Assembly (NCBI RefSeq): GCF_022788655.1 | Contig: NZ_CP084951.1 | Span: 186,001 to 250,000 of the forward strand | Reading direction: 5' to 3' | DNA length: 64,000 bases | Source of the DNA: Sulfitobacter indolifex | GTDB lineage: Bacteria > Pseudomonadota > Alphaproteobacteria > Rhodobacterales > Rhodobacteraceae | Shown here: positions 45,623 to 55,303 of the stretch, one piece after another | Numbering within the stretch: position 1 is the first letter of the stretch | Layout of the letters: each line of letters starts with the position of its first letter | Translations under genes and position numbers: made by a program | The notes under the pieces: model-generated | What the model was told of the DNA's origin: nothing | The model's database searches: none | Seen by the model: the letters and a program-made list of their open reading frames with translations, nothing else

Positions 45623-45911
45623 GGAGAGCGGCTTTATGCGGTATGATTACGAAAATGCGCGTTCCCGAGATCGCTGTGAATCGCGCGTGCTATGCGTCGG
45701 TGAAGGCGGATAGGCAAGGGCTTGATACCGCCTCTGGCGTTGGCGCTGCCGGAATGACTTGGTTTTATAGCGTACCCGTCAGAGACCGGGCCGTCCTACT
45801 CATGGTCATACGCCCGCGGCCAATTTGAAGCAGTCGCGCTAAGGGCTGGAGGGCCTCGACCTGTCGCGGGGCATTCTAAAGCTGGCAGATAGTTACGGCC
45901 GCAAAAACAAA
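45623..45911. other. Intergenic region after csoR, no convincing gene
   Basis: A 61-codon frame at 45643-45828 lacks family features and a good ribosome site. Another short frame at 45836-45905 reads GLEGLDLSRGILKLADSYG, faintly like part of an IS21-type transposase, but is far too short to call. Nothing else is seen. Confidence 0.5.
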
Positions 45912-45943
45912 AACCCCTCGAAAACCGAAGTTTTCAAGGGGTT
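45912..45943 (-). terminator. Terminator after tRNA-Leu (possibly bidirectional)
   Basis: AACCCCTCGAAAAC and GTTTTCAAGGGGTT pair over 14 bp with one mismatch around a CGAA loop, followed by T-runs on both strands. It lies 13 bp past the tRNA-Leu 3' end and can also stop transcription coming from csoR. Confidence 0.85.
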
Positions 45944-45956
45944 TTTTGTTCGAAAT

Positions 45957-46042
45957 TGGTGCCCAGGAGAGGACTCGAACCTCCACACCGTTGCCAGTAC
46001 TAGCACCTGAAGCTAGCGCGTCTACCATTCCGCCACCTGGGC
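45957..46042 (-). tRNA. tRNA-Leu (CAG)
   Basis: An 86-base class II tRNA: acceptor GCCCAGG/CCTGGGC, anticodon arm CTAGC-TTCAGGT-GCTAG with anticodon CAG, a variable arm (TACTGGCAACGGTG region) and T-arm GGTTCGAGTCC. The 3' CCA is encoded. Confidence 0.97.
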
Positions 46043-46210
46043 ACGTATCGTGTGGGGTGCTCTAAGGCTCGTCTGAGTGACTGTCAATCGCAATTCGGGC
46101 GAAAATCAGAAAATCCAGTCACTGACCCGTTGCAACCGGGGGTTTGGCCTTGTGACAGGGGCGGCGCGCGGGTACATCCTGAGAAAGAATTTATCTACAG
46201 GAGCGGCAGA

Positions 46211-47197
46211 ATGTCTAAGCTGGTCACGATTTATGGCGGTTCGGGGTTTGTCGGACGCTATATCGCGTATCGCATGGCCAGAGCTGGCTGGCGGGTGCGG
46301 GTGGCGGTGCGTCATCCCAACGAAGCGCTCTTTGTGCGGACCTATGGCGTGGTTGGCCAAGTTGAGCCGGTTTTGTGCAACATTCGCGACGACGGTTCGG
46401 TGCGCGATGCGCTGCGCGGTGCGGATGCGGTGGTGAACTGCGTGGGCATTCTGGTTGAGACCGGGAAGAACGGTTTTGACGCGGTGCAGTCCGGAGGGGC
46501 CGAGCGTATTGCGCGCATGGCCGCGGGTGAGGGCGTTGATCGCTTTGTCCAAGTTTCTGCCATCGGCGCGGACATGGAATCTGACAGTGACTATGCCCGC
46601 ACCAAAGGCGAAGGCGAAGCGGCAGTGCTCAAGCATATGCCCCATGCCGTGATCCTGCGCCCCTCGATCATGTTCGGGGCCGAGGATGAGTTCTTTAACC
46701 GGTTTGCCGGTATGACCCGTACGGGGCCGATCTTGCCAGTCGCCGGGGCCGCGACCCGCTTTCAGCCGGTCTTTGTCGACGATGTTGCCAAAGCGGCTGA
46801 AACGGCATTGGAAGGGCGCGCCGCATCGGGCGTGTATGAGCTTGGCGGCCCGGATGTGGACACGTTCCGTGGCTTGATGCAACGCATGCTTCACGTGATC
46901 CATCGCCGCCGCTTGGTGCTGAACATGCCGTGGTTCGTTGCCAAGATGGTGGCCTTTGGGTTTGACATGCTACAAGCAATCACCTTCGGGCTTTTCACCA
47001 ACAAGATGCTGACGCGCGATCAGGTCAAGAACCTGCGCAATGACAACGTCGTGGCCGACGGTGCGCGCGGCTTTACCGAGTTGGGCATCACCCCAACCGC
47101 GATGGATGCGGTGCTTCCTGACTACCTGTGGCGCTTCCGGCCCTCGGGGCAATATGATGCAATCAAAGCTTCGGCGCGGAACCTGCGGCAGGGATAA
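46211..47197 (+). CDS. NAD(P)-binding NDUFA9-like protein (complex I-associated epimerase fold)
   Basis: Atypical short-chain dehydrogenase of the NDUFA9 group; in mitochondria this is a complex I subunit, and alphaproteobacterial forms may help assemble or stabilise complex I. Starting at [20 protein letters not shown] (ribosome site AGGAG) gives 328 residues. The nucleotide motif is GGSGFVG, with later [20 protein letters not shown] and a FVDDVAKA block. Its stop overlaps the uppP start. Confidence 0.85.
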   Translation: MSKLVTIYGGSGFVGRYIAYRMARAGWRVRVAVRHPNEALFVRTYGVVGQVEPVLCNIRDDGSVRDALRGADAVVNCVGILVETGKNGFDAVQSGGAERIARMAAGEGVDRFVQVSAIGADMESDSDYARTKGEGEAAVLKHMPHAVILRPSIMFGAEDEFFNRFAGMTRTGPILPVAGAATRFQPVFVDDVAKAAETALEGRAASGVYELGGPDVDTFRGLMQRMLHVIHRRRLVLNMPWFVAKMVAFGFDMLQAITFGLFTNKMLTRDQVKNLRNDNVVADGARGFTELGITPTAMDAVLPDYLWRFRPSGQYDAIKASARNLRQG

Positions 47198-48003
47198 TGG
47201 AAAACTCGACCACTCTGATCGCCGCCTTTCTGGGTTTGCTAGAGGGGCTGACTGAGTTCATCCCCGTATCCTCGACCGGGCATCTATTGTTGGCCGGGCA
47301 TTTCTTGGGCTTTGAAAGCGCCGGGCGCACCTTTGAGGTCGTGATCCAACTGGGCGCGGTGCTGGCGATCCTGACAGTATATTCAGCACGGCTTTGGGCG
47401 GTTTTCTCTGCCGCGCCGCATGATCCGCAGGCGCGGCGGTTCATCTGGTCGGTGCTTCTGGCCTTTCTGCCTGCTGTCGTGATTGGCGTCATGGCACATG
47501 ACTTCATCAAAACGGTCCTATTTGAGACGCCGCTGCTGATTGCCATCATGCTGGTGCTTGGTGGGGTGGTGCTTTTGGTTGTTGACCGCATCGCGCCTGC
47601 TCCGACCTATTCTGACGCAACCAAATTCCCGCTTTCGATGGCCTTTAAAATTGGGGTGATCCAATGTCTTGCCATGGTGCCCGGCACCTCGCGTTCGGGT
47701 GCAACGATTGTCGGGGCGCTGATGTTGGGTGCCAGCAAGCGTGCAGCGGCGGAGTTTTCATTCTTCCTGTCGATGCCGACCATGGCGGGTGCCTTTGCCT
47801 ATGACATCTACAAGAACCGCGATGTGCTGGATGCCTCCGCCATGGGAGAGATCGCCGTGGGCTTTGCCATGGCCTTTATCTCAGCCGTCTTTGTGGTCCG
47901 TTGGGTGCTCGATTACGTGAGCCGCTATGGATACGCGCTGTTCGGCTGGTGGCGAATCTTGGTTGGCAGCGTGGTTATCGTGGCGCTCTGGGCGGGGTAT
48001 TGA
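47197..48003 (+). CDS. uppP: Undecaprenyl-diphosphatase UppP (BacA)
   Basis: Inner-membrane phosphatase that recycles undecaprenyl pyrophosphate for peptidoglycan and other polymers; overproduction gives bacitracin resistance in other species. The 268 residues have about eight helices and the two signature loops [20 protein letters not shown] and [15 protein letters not shown]. The ATG shares its first base with the upstream stop (TAATG). Confidence 0.97.
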   Translation: MENSTTLIAAFLGLLEGLTEFIPVSSTGHLLLAGHFLGFESAGRTFEVVIQLGAVLAILTVYSARLWAVFSAAPHDPQARRFIWSVLLAFLPAVVIGVMAHDFIKTVLFETPLLIAIMLVLGGVVLLVVDRIAPAPTYSDATKFPLSMAFKIGVIQCLAMVPGTSRSGATIVGALMLGASKRAAAEFSFFLSMPTMAGAFAYDIYKNRDVLDASAMGEIAVGFAMAFISAVFVVRWVLDYVSRYGYALFGWWRILVGSVVIVALWAGY

Positions 48004-48163
48004 CCGAATAGGTCCGAGTCGGACCTTAATTGATGCATAAAAATGATGTCCGGGCGCAGCAAACGCCCGGAAACAGGTAAATAGGTCAGCACTGCTGTCT
48101 TTTATTTACCTTGCCGGTCTTGTATTCGAGCCTTCTGACGGAATTTGTCGAAGGAACGGGTAT

Positions 48164-49597
48164 ATGGCGAAGCAGGTCATGCTGAAATTTACAGACGTCG
48201 CGCGGGATATGCCCGAAAAGCGCCCACCTGATTTGCGCCGCACGGATTTCGATGAGATTTACGCGGAATACGCTGACCGCAAGGCCGCGGAGCAATCGAG
48301 CCGTTGTAGCCAATGTGGCGTGCCTTACTGCCAGACCCATTGCCCGTTGCATAACAACATCCCCGACTGGCTGCGCCTAACTGCCGAAGGCCGTTTGCAA
48401 GAAGCCTATGAGATCAGTCAGGCGACCAATACCTTCCCCGAGATCTGTGGCCGCATCTGCCCGCAGGACCGTCTGTGCGAAGGCAACTGCGTGATCGAAC
48501 AGTCGGGCCACGGCACTGTGACCATCGGCTCGATCGAGAAATACATCACCGATACCGCATGGGAGCAGGGCTGGGTCAAGCCGCCCGCCCCCCGCGAAGA
48601 GCGGCACGAGAGCGTTGGCATCATCGGCGCGGGCCCCGGTGGGCTGGCGGCGGCGGACATGCTGCGGCGCGCAGGCGTGCAGGTCACCATCTATGACCGC
48701 TATGACCGTGCAGGTGGCTTGCTGACCTACGGCATCCCCGGTTTCAAGCTGGAAAAAGACGTGGTCGAGCGGCGCAATGCGCAACTGGTCGAAGGCGGCG
48801 TAACCTTTGAATTGAACTGCGATGTTGGCGTAGACCTCAGCTTTGGGGCGATCCGGGGCAAGCATGACGCGGTGATCATCGCCACTGGTGTCTATAAGAC
48901 GCGCGAGATCGAAGCCCCCGGTGTGGGTGGCTTTGGGGTCGAGCGGGCGATTGATTTCCTGACAGCTAGCAACCGCAAAAGCTTTGGTGACACGGTTGAG
49001 GAATTTGAGAATGGCCGTTTGAATGCCGCTGGCAAGAAGGTCGTTGTGATCGGCGGCGGTGACACGGCGATGGACTGTGTGCGCACCTCGATCCGGCAGG
49101 GCGCGGAGAGCGTCAAATGCCTTTATCGCCGAGACCGGGCCAACATGCCGGGCAGCCAGCGCGAAGTGCAAAACGCCGAAGAAGAAGGCGTGATTTTTGA
49201 GTGGCTCAGTGCGCCCAAGGGTTTTGTCGGCGATCCCGTGACCGGCGTGATGGTACAGAAGATGCGCCTTGGCGCACCGGATGTGACGGGCCGTCAAGCA
49301 CCCGAGGTGATCGAAGGCGCGGATTACGTCGAAGACGCCGATCTGGTGATCATGGCTCTGGGCTTTGAGCCCGAAGACCTGCCGACCCTGTGGAATGAGC
49401 CGGAGTTGCCGGTGAACCGTTGGGGCACGATCAAGGCCGATTACGTCACCGGGGCCACGGTACTTGATGGCGTTTACGCAGTCGGTGACATCGTGCGCGG
49501 CGCGAGCCTTGTGGTCTGGGCGATCAAAGACGGCCGCGACTGTGCCGAAGCGATCCTGAATGATTTCAATGGGGCGCAGCGCATCGCTGCGGAATGA
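48164..49597 (+). CDS. gltD: Glutamate synthase (NADPH) small subunit
   Basis: Flavoprotein that feeds NADPH electrons to GltB for making glutamate from glutamine and 2-oxoglutarate. The 477 residues start with a domain for two 4Fe-4S clusters (CSQCGVPYCQTHCPLHNN and CGRICPQDRLCEGNC), then an FAD motif GIIGAGPGGLAAADML, an NADPH motif VVVIGGGDTAMDCVRT and VYAVGDIVRGASLVVWAI. It is the first gene of an operon that reads gltD, two GFA genes, gltB. Confidence 0.97.
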   Translation: MAKQVMLKFTDVARDMPEKRPPDLRRTDFDEIYAEYADRKAAEQSSRCSQCGVPYCQTHCPLHNNIPDWLRLTAEGRLQEAYEISQATNTFPEICGRICPQDRLCEGNCVIEQSGHGTVTIGSIEKYITDTAWEQGWVKPPAPREERHESVGIIGAGPGGLAAADMLRRAGVQVTIYDRYDRAGGLLTYGIPGFKLEKDVVERRNAQLVEGGVTFELNCDVGVDLSFGAIRGKHDAVIIATGVYKTREIEAPGVGGFGVERAIDFLTASNRKSFGDTVEEFENGRLNAAGKKVVVIGGGDTAMDCVRTSIRQGAESVKCLYRRDRANMPGSQREVQNAEEEGVIFEWLSAPKGFVGDPVTGVMVQKMRLGAPDVTGRQAPEVIEGADYVEDADLVIMALGFEPEDLPTLWNEPELPVNRWGTIKADYVTGATVLDGVYAVGDIVRGASLVVWAIKDGRDCAEAILNDFNGAQRIAAE

Positions 49598-49598
49598 A

Positions 49599-50072
49599 AT
49601 GAGTGCTGGGGCTGCCATCATAGCGGATAACGCCATGGGTGACGAACATCACCATGGCCATTGTCTGTGCGGCGCGGTCACGGTGGATGTGACCGGGCCG
49701 TTGGCTGCGATTTCGGCCTGTCACTGCGACCTCTGCACCCGGTGGAGCGGCTCTGTCCAAATGGGGATCGAAGTGCCCCGCGCGCGGGTTTCCTGCGAAG
49801 GGCCGATCCGGACCTATGCTTCCTCGTCCTTTGCCGAGCGGGCGTGGTGCGAGACTTGCGGCACGGCGGTTTGGTTTGCCGATACCAAAGGCGAGAACGC
49901 GGGTCTGCTGGAACTGGCTCCGGGTTTGTTCGACGGGTTCGGCGGCGCAAAGCTGGCGCGCGTGGTCTATGCCGACCGCGCCCCAAGCAATCTTGCCTTG
50001 GCCGGGGATCTGGAGCGCGTGAGCAAAGCCGATTACGAGGCCTGCGCCTTGCATGTGGAGGACCAGCGATGA
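49599..50072 (+). CDS. GFA family protein (first copy), CENP-V/GFA fold
   Basis: Zinc protein of the glutathione-dependent formaldehyde-activating (GFA) family. The zinc cysteines lie in HCLCGAV, CHCDLC and CETCGT. The ATG at 49599 (157 residues, 1 bp after the gltD stop) is taken for coupling; ATG 49635 gives 145 residues and starts closer to the fold. The name GFA is historical and catalysis is doubtful for most members. Its stop overlaps the next GFA gene. Confidence 0.88.
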   Translation: MSAGAAIIADNAMGDEHHHGHCLCGAVTVDVTGPLAAISACHCDLCTRWSGSVQMGIEVPRARVSCEGPIRTYASSSFAERAWCETCGTAVWFADTKGENAGLLELAPGLFDGFGGAKLARVVYADRAPSNLALAGDLERVSKADYEACALHVEDQR

Positions 50073-50503
50073 GCCCGTTGAGCGGTCATTGCCTCTGCGG
50101 GGCGGTCACGGTCAGCTTTGAGCCGTTGAAAGACGGGCTTGGCGCGTGTCACTGCGAGATGTGCCGCCGTTGGACCGGCAGCGCGTTCCTTGAGATTGAC
50201 GCGAAACCGGGCAGCCTGACCTATGACGGCCCGGTGAAATCCTATGCCTCCTCTGACTGGGCAGAGCGGGCATGGTGCGACAGTTGCGGCAGCACCCTTT
50301 GGTATCACCTCACGCTGCCGGGGCATGACTATTACTCACTCTCTGCCGGATTGGTGGAGAATGCGGGCGGCCTGCCGCTCAAGACCGAGATTTACATAGA
50401 CGTGAAGCCTGCAGGCTATGCCTTTGCCGGGGACCACGAAATCAAAACCAAGGCCGAAGTCGAAGCAGGATTTGCGGCGTTTGTGGAAGGAACCAAGCCA
50501 TGA
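50069..50503 (+). CDS. GFA family protein (second copy), CENP-V/GFA fold
   Basis: 144 residues, starting MSPLSGHCLCGAVTVSFEPL; zinc cysteines in HCLCGAV, CHCEMC and CDSCGS. It shares pattern and length with the gene before it (for example ERAWCxxCG and YASS in both), so the two are probably tandem paralogues that have diverged. It overlaps the first copy and gltB by 4 bp each (ATGA), giving a fully coupled operon. Role unknown. Confidence 0.88.
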   Translation: MSPLSGHCLCGAVTVSFEPLKDGLGACHCEMCRRWTGSAFLEIDAKPGSLTYDGPVKSYASSDWAERAWCDSCGSTLWYHLTLPGHDYYSLSAGLVENAGGLPLKTEIYIDVKPAGYAFAGDHEIKTKAEVEAGFAAFVEGTKP

Positions 50504-53500
50504 CCAAATATGATGACGCCTGGGTGGCCCGCGAAGAAGCCAAACGCGCGATGATGGCCGAAAAGGGCATGTATAGCTTCGAAGAAGAGCATTCCTCTTG
50601 TGGCGTGGGCCTTGTGGTCAACATCAACGGCGAAAAGACCCGCGAGGTTGTGCTTAACGGGATCAACGCGCTGAAGGCGATTTGGCACCGCGGTGCGGTC
50701 GACGCCGATGGGATGACCGGCGATGGCGCGGGCATTCACGTGCAGATCCCCGTGCCCTTCTTCTATGAGCAGGTCCGCCGCACCGGCCACACCCCGCGCG
50801 AGAACGAGCTGATCGCCGTCGGCCAAGTCTTCCTGCCGCGCACCAATTTCGCCGCACAAGAGACCTGCCGGACCATCGTGGAAACCGAAGTGCTCCGCAT
50901 GGGCTATTACATCTACGGCTGGCGCCATGTGCCGGTTGATATCTCGGTGCTGGGCGACAAGGCCAACGCAACCCGGCCTGAGATTGAGCAGATCCTGATC
51001 TCCAACGCCAAGGGCGTCGACGAAGAGACATTCGAGCGTGAGCTGTATGTGATCCGCCGCCGGATTGAGAAAGCCGCCATCGCCGCGCAGGTGCCGCAGA
51101 TGTACATCGCCTCGATGTCCTGCCGCAGCATCATCTACAAGGGGATGATGCTGGCCGAGCAGGTGGCCGAGTTTTATCCCGACCTGAAGGATGACCAGTT
51201 CATCAGTGCCTTCGCGATCTACCACCAGCGCTATTCCACTAACACCTTCCCGCAGTGGTGGCTGGCGCAGCCCTTCCGCATGTTGGCCCATAACGGCGAG
51301 ATCAACACGCTCAAGGGCAACATGAACTGGATGAAGAGCCACGAGATTCGCATGGCCTCCGCCACCTTCGGGGACATGGCCGAAGACATCAAACCAATCG
51401 TCGCCGCCGGGTCGAGCGACTCTGCTGCGTTGGATTCGGTGTTTGAAGTGCTGGTCCGCGCAGGCCGTTCTGCGCCGATGGCCAAGACGATGCTGGTGCC
51501 GGAGTCGTGGTCGAAGCAGGCCGTGGAATTGCCGCAGGCATGGCGCGACATGTACTCCTACTGCAACTCCGTCATGGAGCCATGGGACGGTCCCGCTGCG
51601 CTCGCGATGACCGATGGTCGCTGGGTTTGCGCCGGGCTTGACCGCAACGGCTTGCGCCCGATGCGCTATGTGGTGACATCCGATGGCATGCTGATCGCTG
51701 GCTCAGAAGCCGGGATGGTGCCGCTGGATGAGGCCCGCGTGGTGCGCAAAGGCGCGCTTGGCCCCGGCCAGATCATCGCGGTCGATATGGATGAGGGTAA
51801 GCTCTTCCACGACACTGAGATCAAAGACAAATTGGCGGCCAACCAGCCCTTTGGCGAATGGGTCGGCAAGATCACCGAGATGGACGATGTCCTTGCTGGC
51901 GTCACCGAGAAGCCGCTGTTTGAGGGGGCCGAACTGCGCCGCCGTCAGGTGGCCGCGGGCTATACCATTGAAGAGCTTGAGCAGATCCTCGCCCCCATGG
52001 CCGAGGACGGGAAAGAAACGCTGGCCTCGATGGGCGATGACACGCCATCGGCTGTCCTCAGCGGTCAATACCGCCCGCTGAGCCACTTCTTCCGCCAGAA
52101 CTTTAGCCAGGTCACCAACCCGCCGATCGATAGTCTGCGCGAGTTCCGGGTGATGAGCCTCAAGACCCGCTTTGGCAATCTTAAGAACGTGCTGGACGAA
52201 GACAGCAGCCAGACCGAGATCCTCGTACTCGACAGCCCCTTTGTCGGTAATGCGCAGTTCGAAGAACTGTTGGCGCAGTTCAAGGTGCATACCGTCACTA
52301 TCGACTGTACCTTTGAAGCGGGCAGCAGCAACCTCAGCGCCGGGCTGGCGCGCATTCGGGCCGAGGCGGAAGACGCCGTACGTTCCGGCGCGGGCCATCT
52401 GGTGCTGACGGATCAGTACAGTGGGGCCGACCGGGTCGCGATGCCGATGATCCTCGCCACCAGCGCGGTGCACAGCCACCTGGTGCGCAAAGGGTTGCGG
52501 ACGTTTACCTCGCTCAACGTCCGGGCGGCAGAATGCGTCGATCCGCATTACTTTGCCGTTCTGGTGGGCTGTGGCGCGACCGTGGTAAACGCCTATCTGG
52601 CCGAGGATTCCTTGGCGGATCGGATCGGGCGTGGGCTGTTGGATATGACGCTGACGCAGGCGATCGGCAAATACCGTGAGGCGATTGACCAAGGCTTGCT
52701 CAAGATCATGGCGAAGATGGGGATCTCGGTGATCTCGTCCTACCGTGGTGGTCTGAACTTTGAGGCCGTGGGCCTGTCGCGCGCCATGTGTGCGGAATAT
52801 TTCCCCGGCATGACCAGCCGCATCAGCGGCATTGGCGTGGTGGGTATCCAGCGCAAGGCTGAGGAAGTCCACGCGCGTGGCTGGCGGGCAGATGACGTCA
52901 TCATGCCCATCGGCGGCTTCTACAAGCAGCGCAAGTCGGGTGAGAAACATGCATGGGAAGCCACCAGCATGCATATGCTGCAGATGGCCTGTAACAAGGC
53001 GTCTTATCAGATGTGGCAGCAGTACTCGAAGAAGATGCAGAGCAACCCGCCGATCCATCTGCGCGATCTCTTGGACATCAAACCACGGGGCAATCCTGTG
53101 CCGTTGGAAGAGGTCGAGAGCATCACCTCCATCCGCAAGCGCTTCGTGACGCCGGGGATGTCGCTGGGCGCGCTGTCCCCCGAGGCGCATAAGACGCTGA
53201 ACGTGGCGATGAACCGCATTGGTGCCAAGTCTGACAGCGGTGAGGGCGGCGAAGATCCGGCGCATTTCGTGCCAGAGGCCAATGGCGATAACCCGTCAGC
53301 AAAGATCAAACAGGTCGCCTCGGGACGCTTTGGCGTGACGGCAGAGTATCTTAACCAGTGTGAAGAGCTGGAGATCAAGGTCGCGCAGGGTGCCAAGCCC
53401 GGCGAGGGTGGCCAGCTTCCGGGCATGAAGGTCACCGACCTGATCGCGCGGCTGCGGCACTCGACCAAGGGCGTGACGCTGATCTCGCCCCCGCCGCACC

Positions 53501-55032
53501 ACGATATCTACTCGATCGAAGACCTCGCGCAGCTGATCTATGACCTCAAGCAGATCAACCCGCGCTGTAAGGTGACAGTCAAGCTGGTGGCGTCTTCGGG
53601 CGTTGGCACGATTGCCGCCGGGGTGGCCAAGGCCAAGGCGGATATCATCCTGATCTCGGGCCATAACGGCGGCACCGGGGCATCGCCTGCGACCTCGATC
53701 AAATATGCAGGTCTGCCGTGGGAGATGGGCCTGACCGAGGCGCATCAGGTCCTGTCGATGAACAACCTGCGTGACCGGGTGACATTGCGCACCGATGGTG
53801 GTCTGCGCACGGGGCGTGACATTGTCATGGCGGCGATGATGGGGGCTGAGGAATACGGCATCGGCACCGCGGCACTGATCGCGATGGGCTGCATCATGGT
53901 GCGCCAGTGCCAGTCTAACACCTGCCCCGTGGGCGTGTGTACGCAAGACGAAGCTCTGCGCGGCAAGTTCACCGGCAACGCGGATAAGGTGGTGAACCTC
54001 ATCACCTTCTACGCCACTGAAGTGCGTGAGATCTTGGCCAGTATCGGGGCGCGGAGCCTTGATGAAGTTATTGGCCGTGCGGACCTGTTGACGCAGGTCA
54101 GCCGAGGCTCGGCGCATCTGGATGACCTCGATTTGAACCCGCTGCTCATCACCGTCGATGGCGCGCATGAGAACGTCTATGACCGCGACAAGCCGCGTCA
54201 GGTGGTGCTGGATACGCTGGATTCCCAGATCGTGCGCGATGCGGCGCGGTTCTTGGAGGATGGTGAGAAGATGCAACTGTCATACGCGGTGCAGAACACG
54301 CACCGGACCGTGGGCACGCGGGTCAGCAGCCATATCGTCAAGCGGTTTGGGATGCGCAATTCGTTGCAACCGGATCACCTGACGGTGAAGCTGACCGGGA
54401 GTGCCGGGCAATCGCTTGGTGCCTTTGCGGCACCGGGGCTGAAGCTCGAAGTCTCAGGCGATGCCAATGATTACGTCGGCAAGGGTCTGTCAGGCGGTAC
54501 GATTGTGGTGCGGCCTTCGATGGCCAGCCCGGTGGTGGCGTCCGAGAACACGATCATCGGCAACACGGTGCTTTATGGCGCGACGGCAGGCTATTTGTTC
54601 GCAGCGGGCCGCGCGGGCGAGCGTTTTGCGGTGCGCAACTCGGGCGCGCATGTGGTGATCGAGGGCTGTGGCAGCAACGGTTGTGAATATATGACCGGCG
54701 GTGTGGCGGTGATCCTTGGGGAGATCGGCGCGAACTTTGCCGCCGGGATGACCGGGGGGATGGCCTATCTCTATGATCCCGACGGGCTGGCACCCAAGCT
54801 GATGAATGCCGAAACCATTGTGACCTGCGCGGTGACCGTGGATCATTGGCTGGATCAGTTGCACGGATTGATCGAGCGCCATGTGGCAGAGACGAACAGC
54901 CGCAAGGGCGCAGATATCCTCCAGCATTGGGAGAGTGAGAAGCACAACTTCTTGCAGGTCTGCCCGAAGGAGATGCTGGTGCATCTACCTGCGCCGCTGA
55001 CGGTGGAAGAGACGGCTGTTCCGGCGGAGTGA
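50500..55032 (+). CDS. gltB: Glutamate synthase (NADPH) large subunit
   Basis: 1510-residue subunit that hydrolyses glutamine and builds glutamate through an internal ammonia tunnel. The N-terminal Ntn amidohydrolase has its nucleophile Cys at about residue 34 (HSSCGVGLVV), exposed after removal of a short propeptide. Next come the central domain, the FMN barrel (SGHNGGTGASPATSIKYAGLPWE) with the 3Fe-4S cysteines in CIMVRQCQSNTCPVGVCT, and the C-terminal GXGXG beta-helix. Full length. Follows two GFA genes with a 4-bp overlap. Confidence 0.98.
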   Translation: MTKYDDAWVAREEAKRAMMAEKGMYSFEEEHSSCGVGLVVNINGEKTREVVLNGINALKAIWHRGAVDADGMTGDGAGIHVQIPVPFFYEQVRRTGHTPRENELIAVGQVFLPRTNFAAQETCRTIVETEVLRMGYYIYGWRHVPVDISVLGDKANATRPEIEQILISNAKGVDEETFERELYVIRRRIEKAAIAAQVPQMYIASMSCRSIIYKGMMLAEQVAEFYPDLKDDQFISAFAIYHQRYSTNTFPQWWLAQPFRMLAHNGEINTLKGNMNWMKSHEIRMASATFGDMAEDIKPIVAAGSSDSAALDSVFEVLVRAGRSAPMAKTMLVPESWSKQAVELPQAWRDMYSYCNSVMEPWDGPAALAMTDGRWVCAGLDRNGLRPMRYVVTSDGMLIAGSEAGMVPLDEARVVRKGALGPGQIIAVDMDEGKLFHDTEIKDKLAANQPFGEWVGKITEMDDVLAGVTEKPLFEGAELRRRQVAAGYTIEELEQILAPMAEDGKETLASMGDDTPSAVLSGQYRPLSHFFRQNFSQVTNPPIDSLREFRVMSLKTRFGNLKNVLDEDSSQTEILVLDSPFVGNAQFEELLAQFKVHTVTIDCTFEAGSSNLSAGLARIRAEAEDAVRSGAGHLVLTDQYSGADRVAMPMILATSAVHSHLVRKGLRTFTSLNVRAAECVDPHYFAVLVGCGATVVNAYLAEDSLADRIGRGLLDMTLTQAIGKYREAIDQGLLKIMAKMGISVISSYRGGLNFEAVGLSRAMCAEYFPGMTSRISGIGVVGIQRKAEEVHARGWRADDVIMPIGGFYKQRKSGEKHAWEATSMHMLQMACNKASYQMWQQYSKKMQSNPPIHLRDLLDIKPRGNPVPLEEVESITSIRKRFVTPGMSLGALSPEAHKTLNVAMNRIGAKSDSGEGGEDPAHFVPEANGDNPSAKIKQVASGRFGVTAEYLNQCEELEIKVAQGAKPGEGGQLPGMKVTDLIARLRHSTKGVTLISPPPHHDIYSIEDLAQLIYDLKQINPRCKVTVKLVASSGVGTIAAGVAKAKADIILISGHNGGTGASPATSIKYAGLPWEMGLTEAHQVLSMNNLRDRVTLRTDGGLRTGRDIVMAAMMGAEEYGIGTAALIAMGCIMVRQCQSNTCPVGVCTQDEALRGKFTGNADKVVNLITFYATEVREILASIGARSLDEVIGRADLLTQVSRGSAHLDDLDLNPLLITVDGAHENVYDRDKPRQVVLDTLDSQIVRDAARFLEDGEKMQLSYAVQNTHRTVGTRVSSHIVKRFGMRNSLQPDHLTVKLTGSAGQSLGAFAAPGLKLEVSGDANDYVGKGLSGGTIVVRPSMASPVVASENTIIGNTVLYGATAGYLFAAGRAGERFAVRNSGAHVVIEGCGSNGCEYMTGGVAVILGEIGANFAAGMTGGMAYLYDPDGLAPKLMNAETIVTCAVTVDHWLDQLHGLIERHVAETNSRKGADILQHWESEKHNFLQVCPKEMLVHLPAPLTVEETAVPAE

Positions 55033-55037
55033 GCTAG

Positions 55038-55254
55038 GAGGGCCGTCGACTGCCCGTGGGGTGGCGATTGGGACGGCCCTTCGTGCCACTTTATGGTGCG
55101 GCCTTGGCGTGACTTCGCAGAGTTACGCCAAGGCTCACCAAATCGCCCCCCCGGTCGCACCAAAGGTGCGCCCAAACTAAATAGGCACGCCTCTGGCGTG
55201 ACGGGCGGGCAGGCGATGGCCCGGCGCCTGCGGCTTGATTCCGGGCTGGGGTGG
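55038..55254. repeat. Structured ~217-bp repeat, copy A (direct orientation)
   Basis: This stretch recurs in inverted orientation at 62603-62818 with high identity over its whole length. It starts 6 bp after the gltB stop with a 9-bp inverted pair AGGGCCGTC/GACGGCCCT (55039-55047, 55072-55080), then holds hairpins CCTTGGCGT/ACGCCAAGG, CGCACC-AAA-GGTGCG and CACGCC-TCT-GGCGTG, and ends with a GC-rich part containing GGCAGGCGATGGCCCGG. No long frame with a ribosome site is seen in it. It may double as the gltB transcript end. Confidence 0.88.
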
Positions 55255-55303
55255 CAGAACTAGCCACCTGACCTACCTCTGCTTTCCCCAAGGGAGGCGG
55301 TCC

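Noticed and set aside
45643..45828. 61-codon frame after csoR
   Set aside because: No ribosome site, no conserved features; overlaps the likely 3' region of csoR transcription.
45836..45905. Short frame reading GLEGLDLSRGILKLADSYG, faintly like an IS21-type transposase piece
   Set aside because: Too short, no flanking transposase sequence or ends; resemblance may be chance.
51703..53265. 520-codon open frame antisense to gltB
   Set aside because: Lies entirely within the well-supported gltB gene; composition is a mirror of gltB codons.
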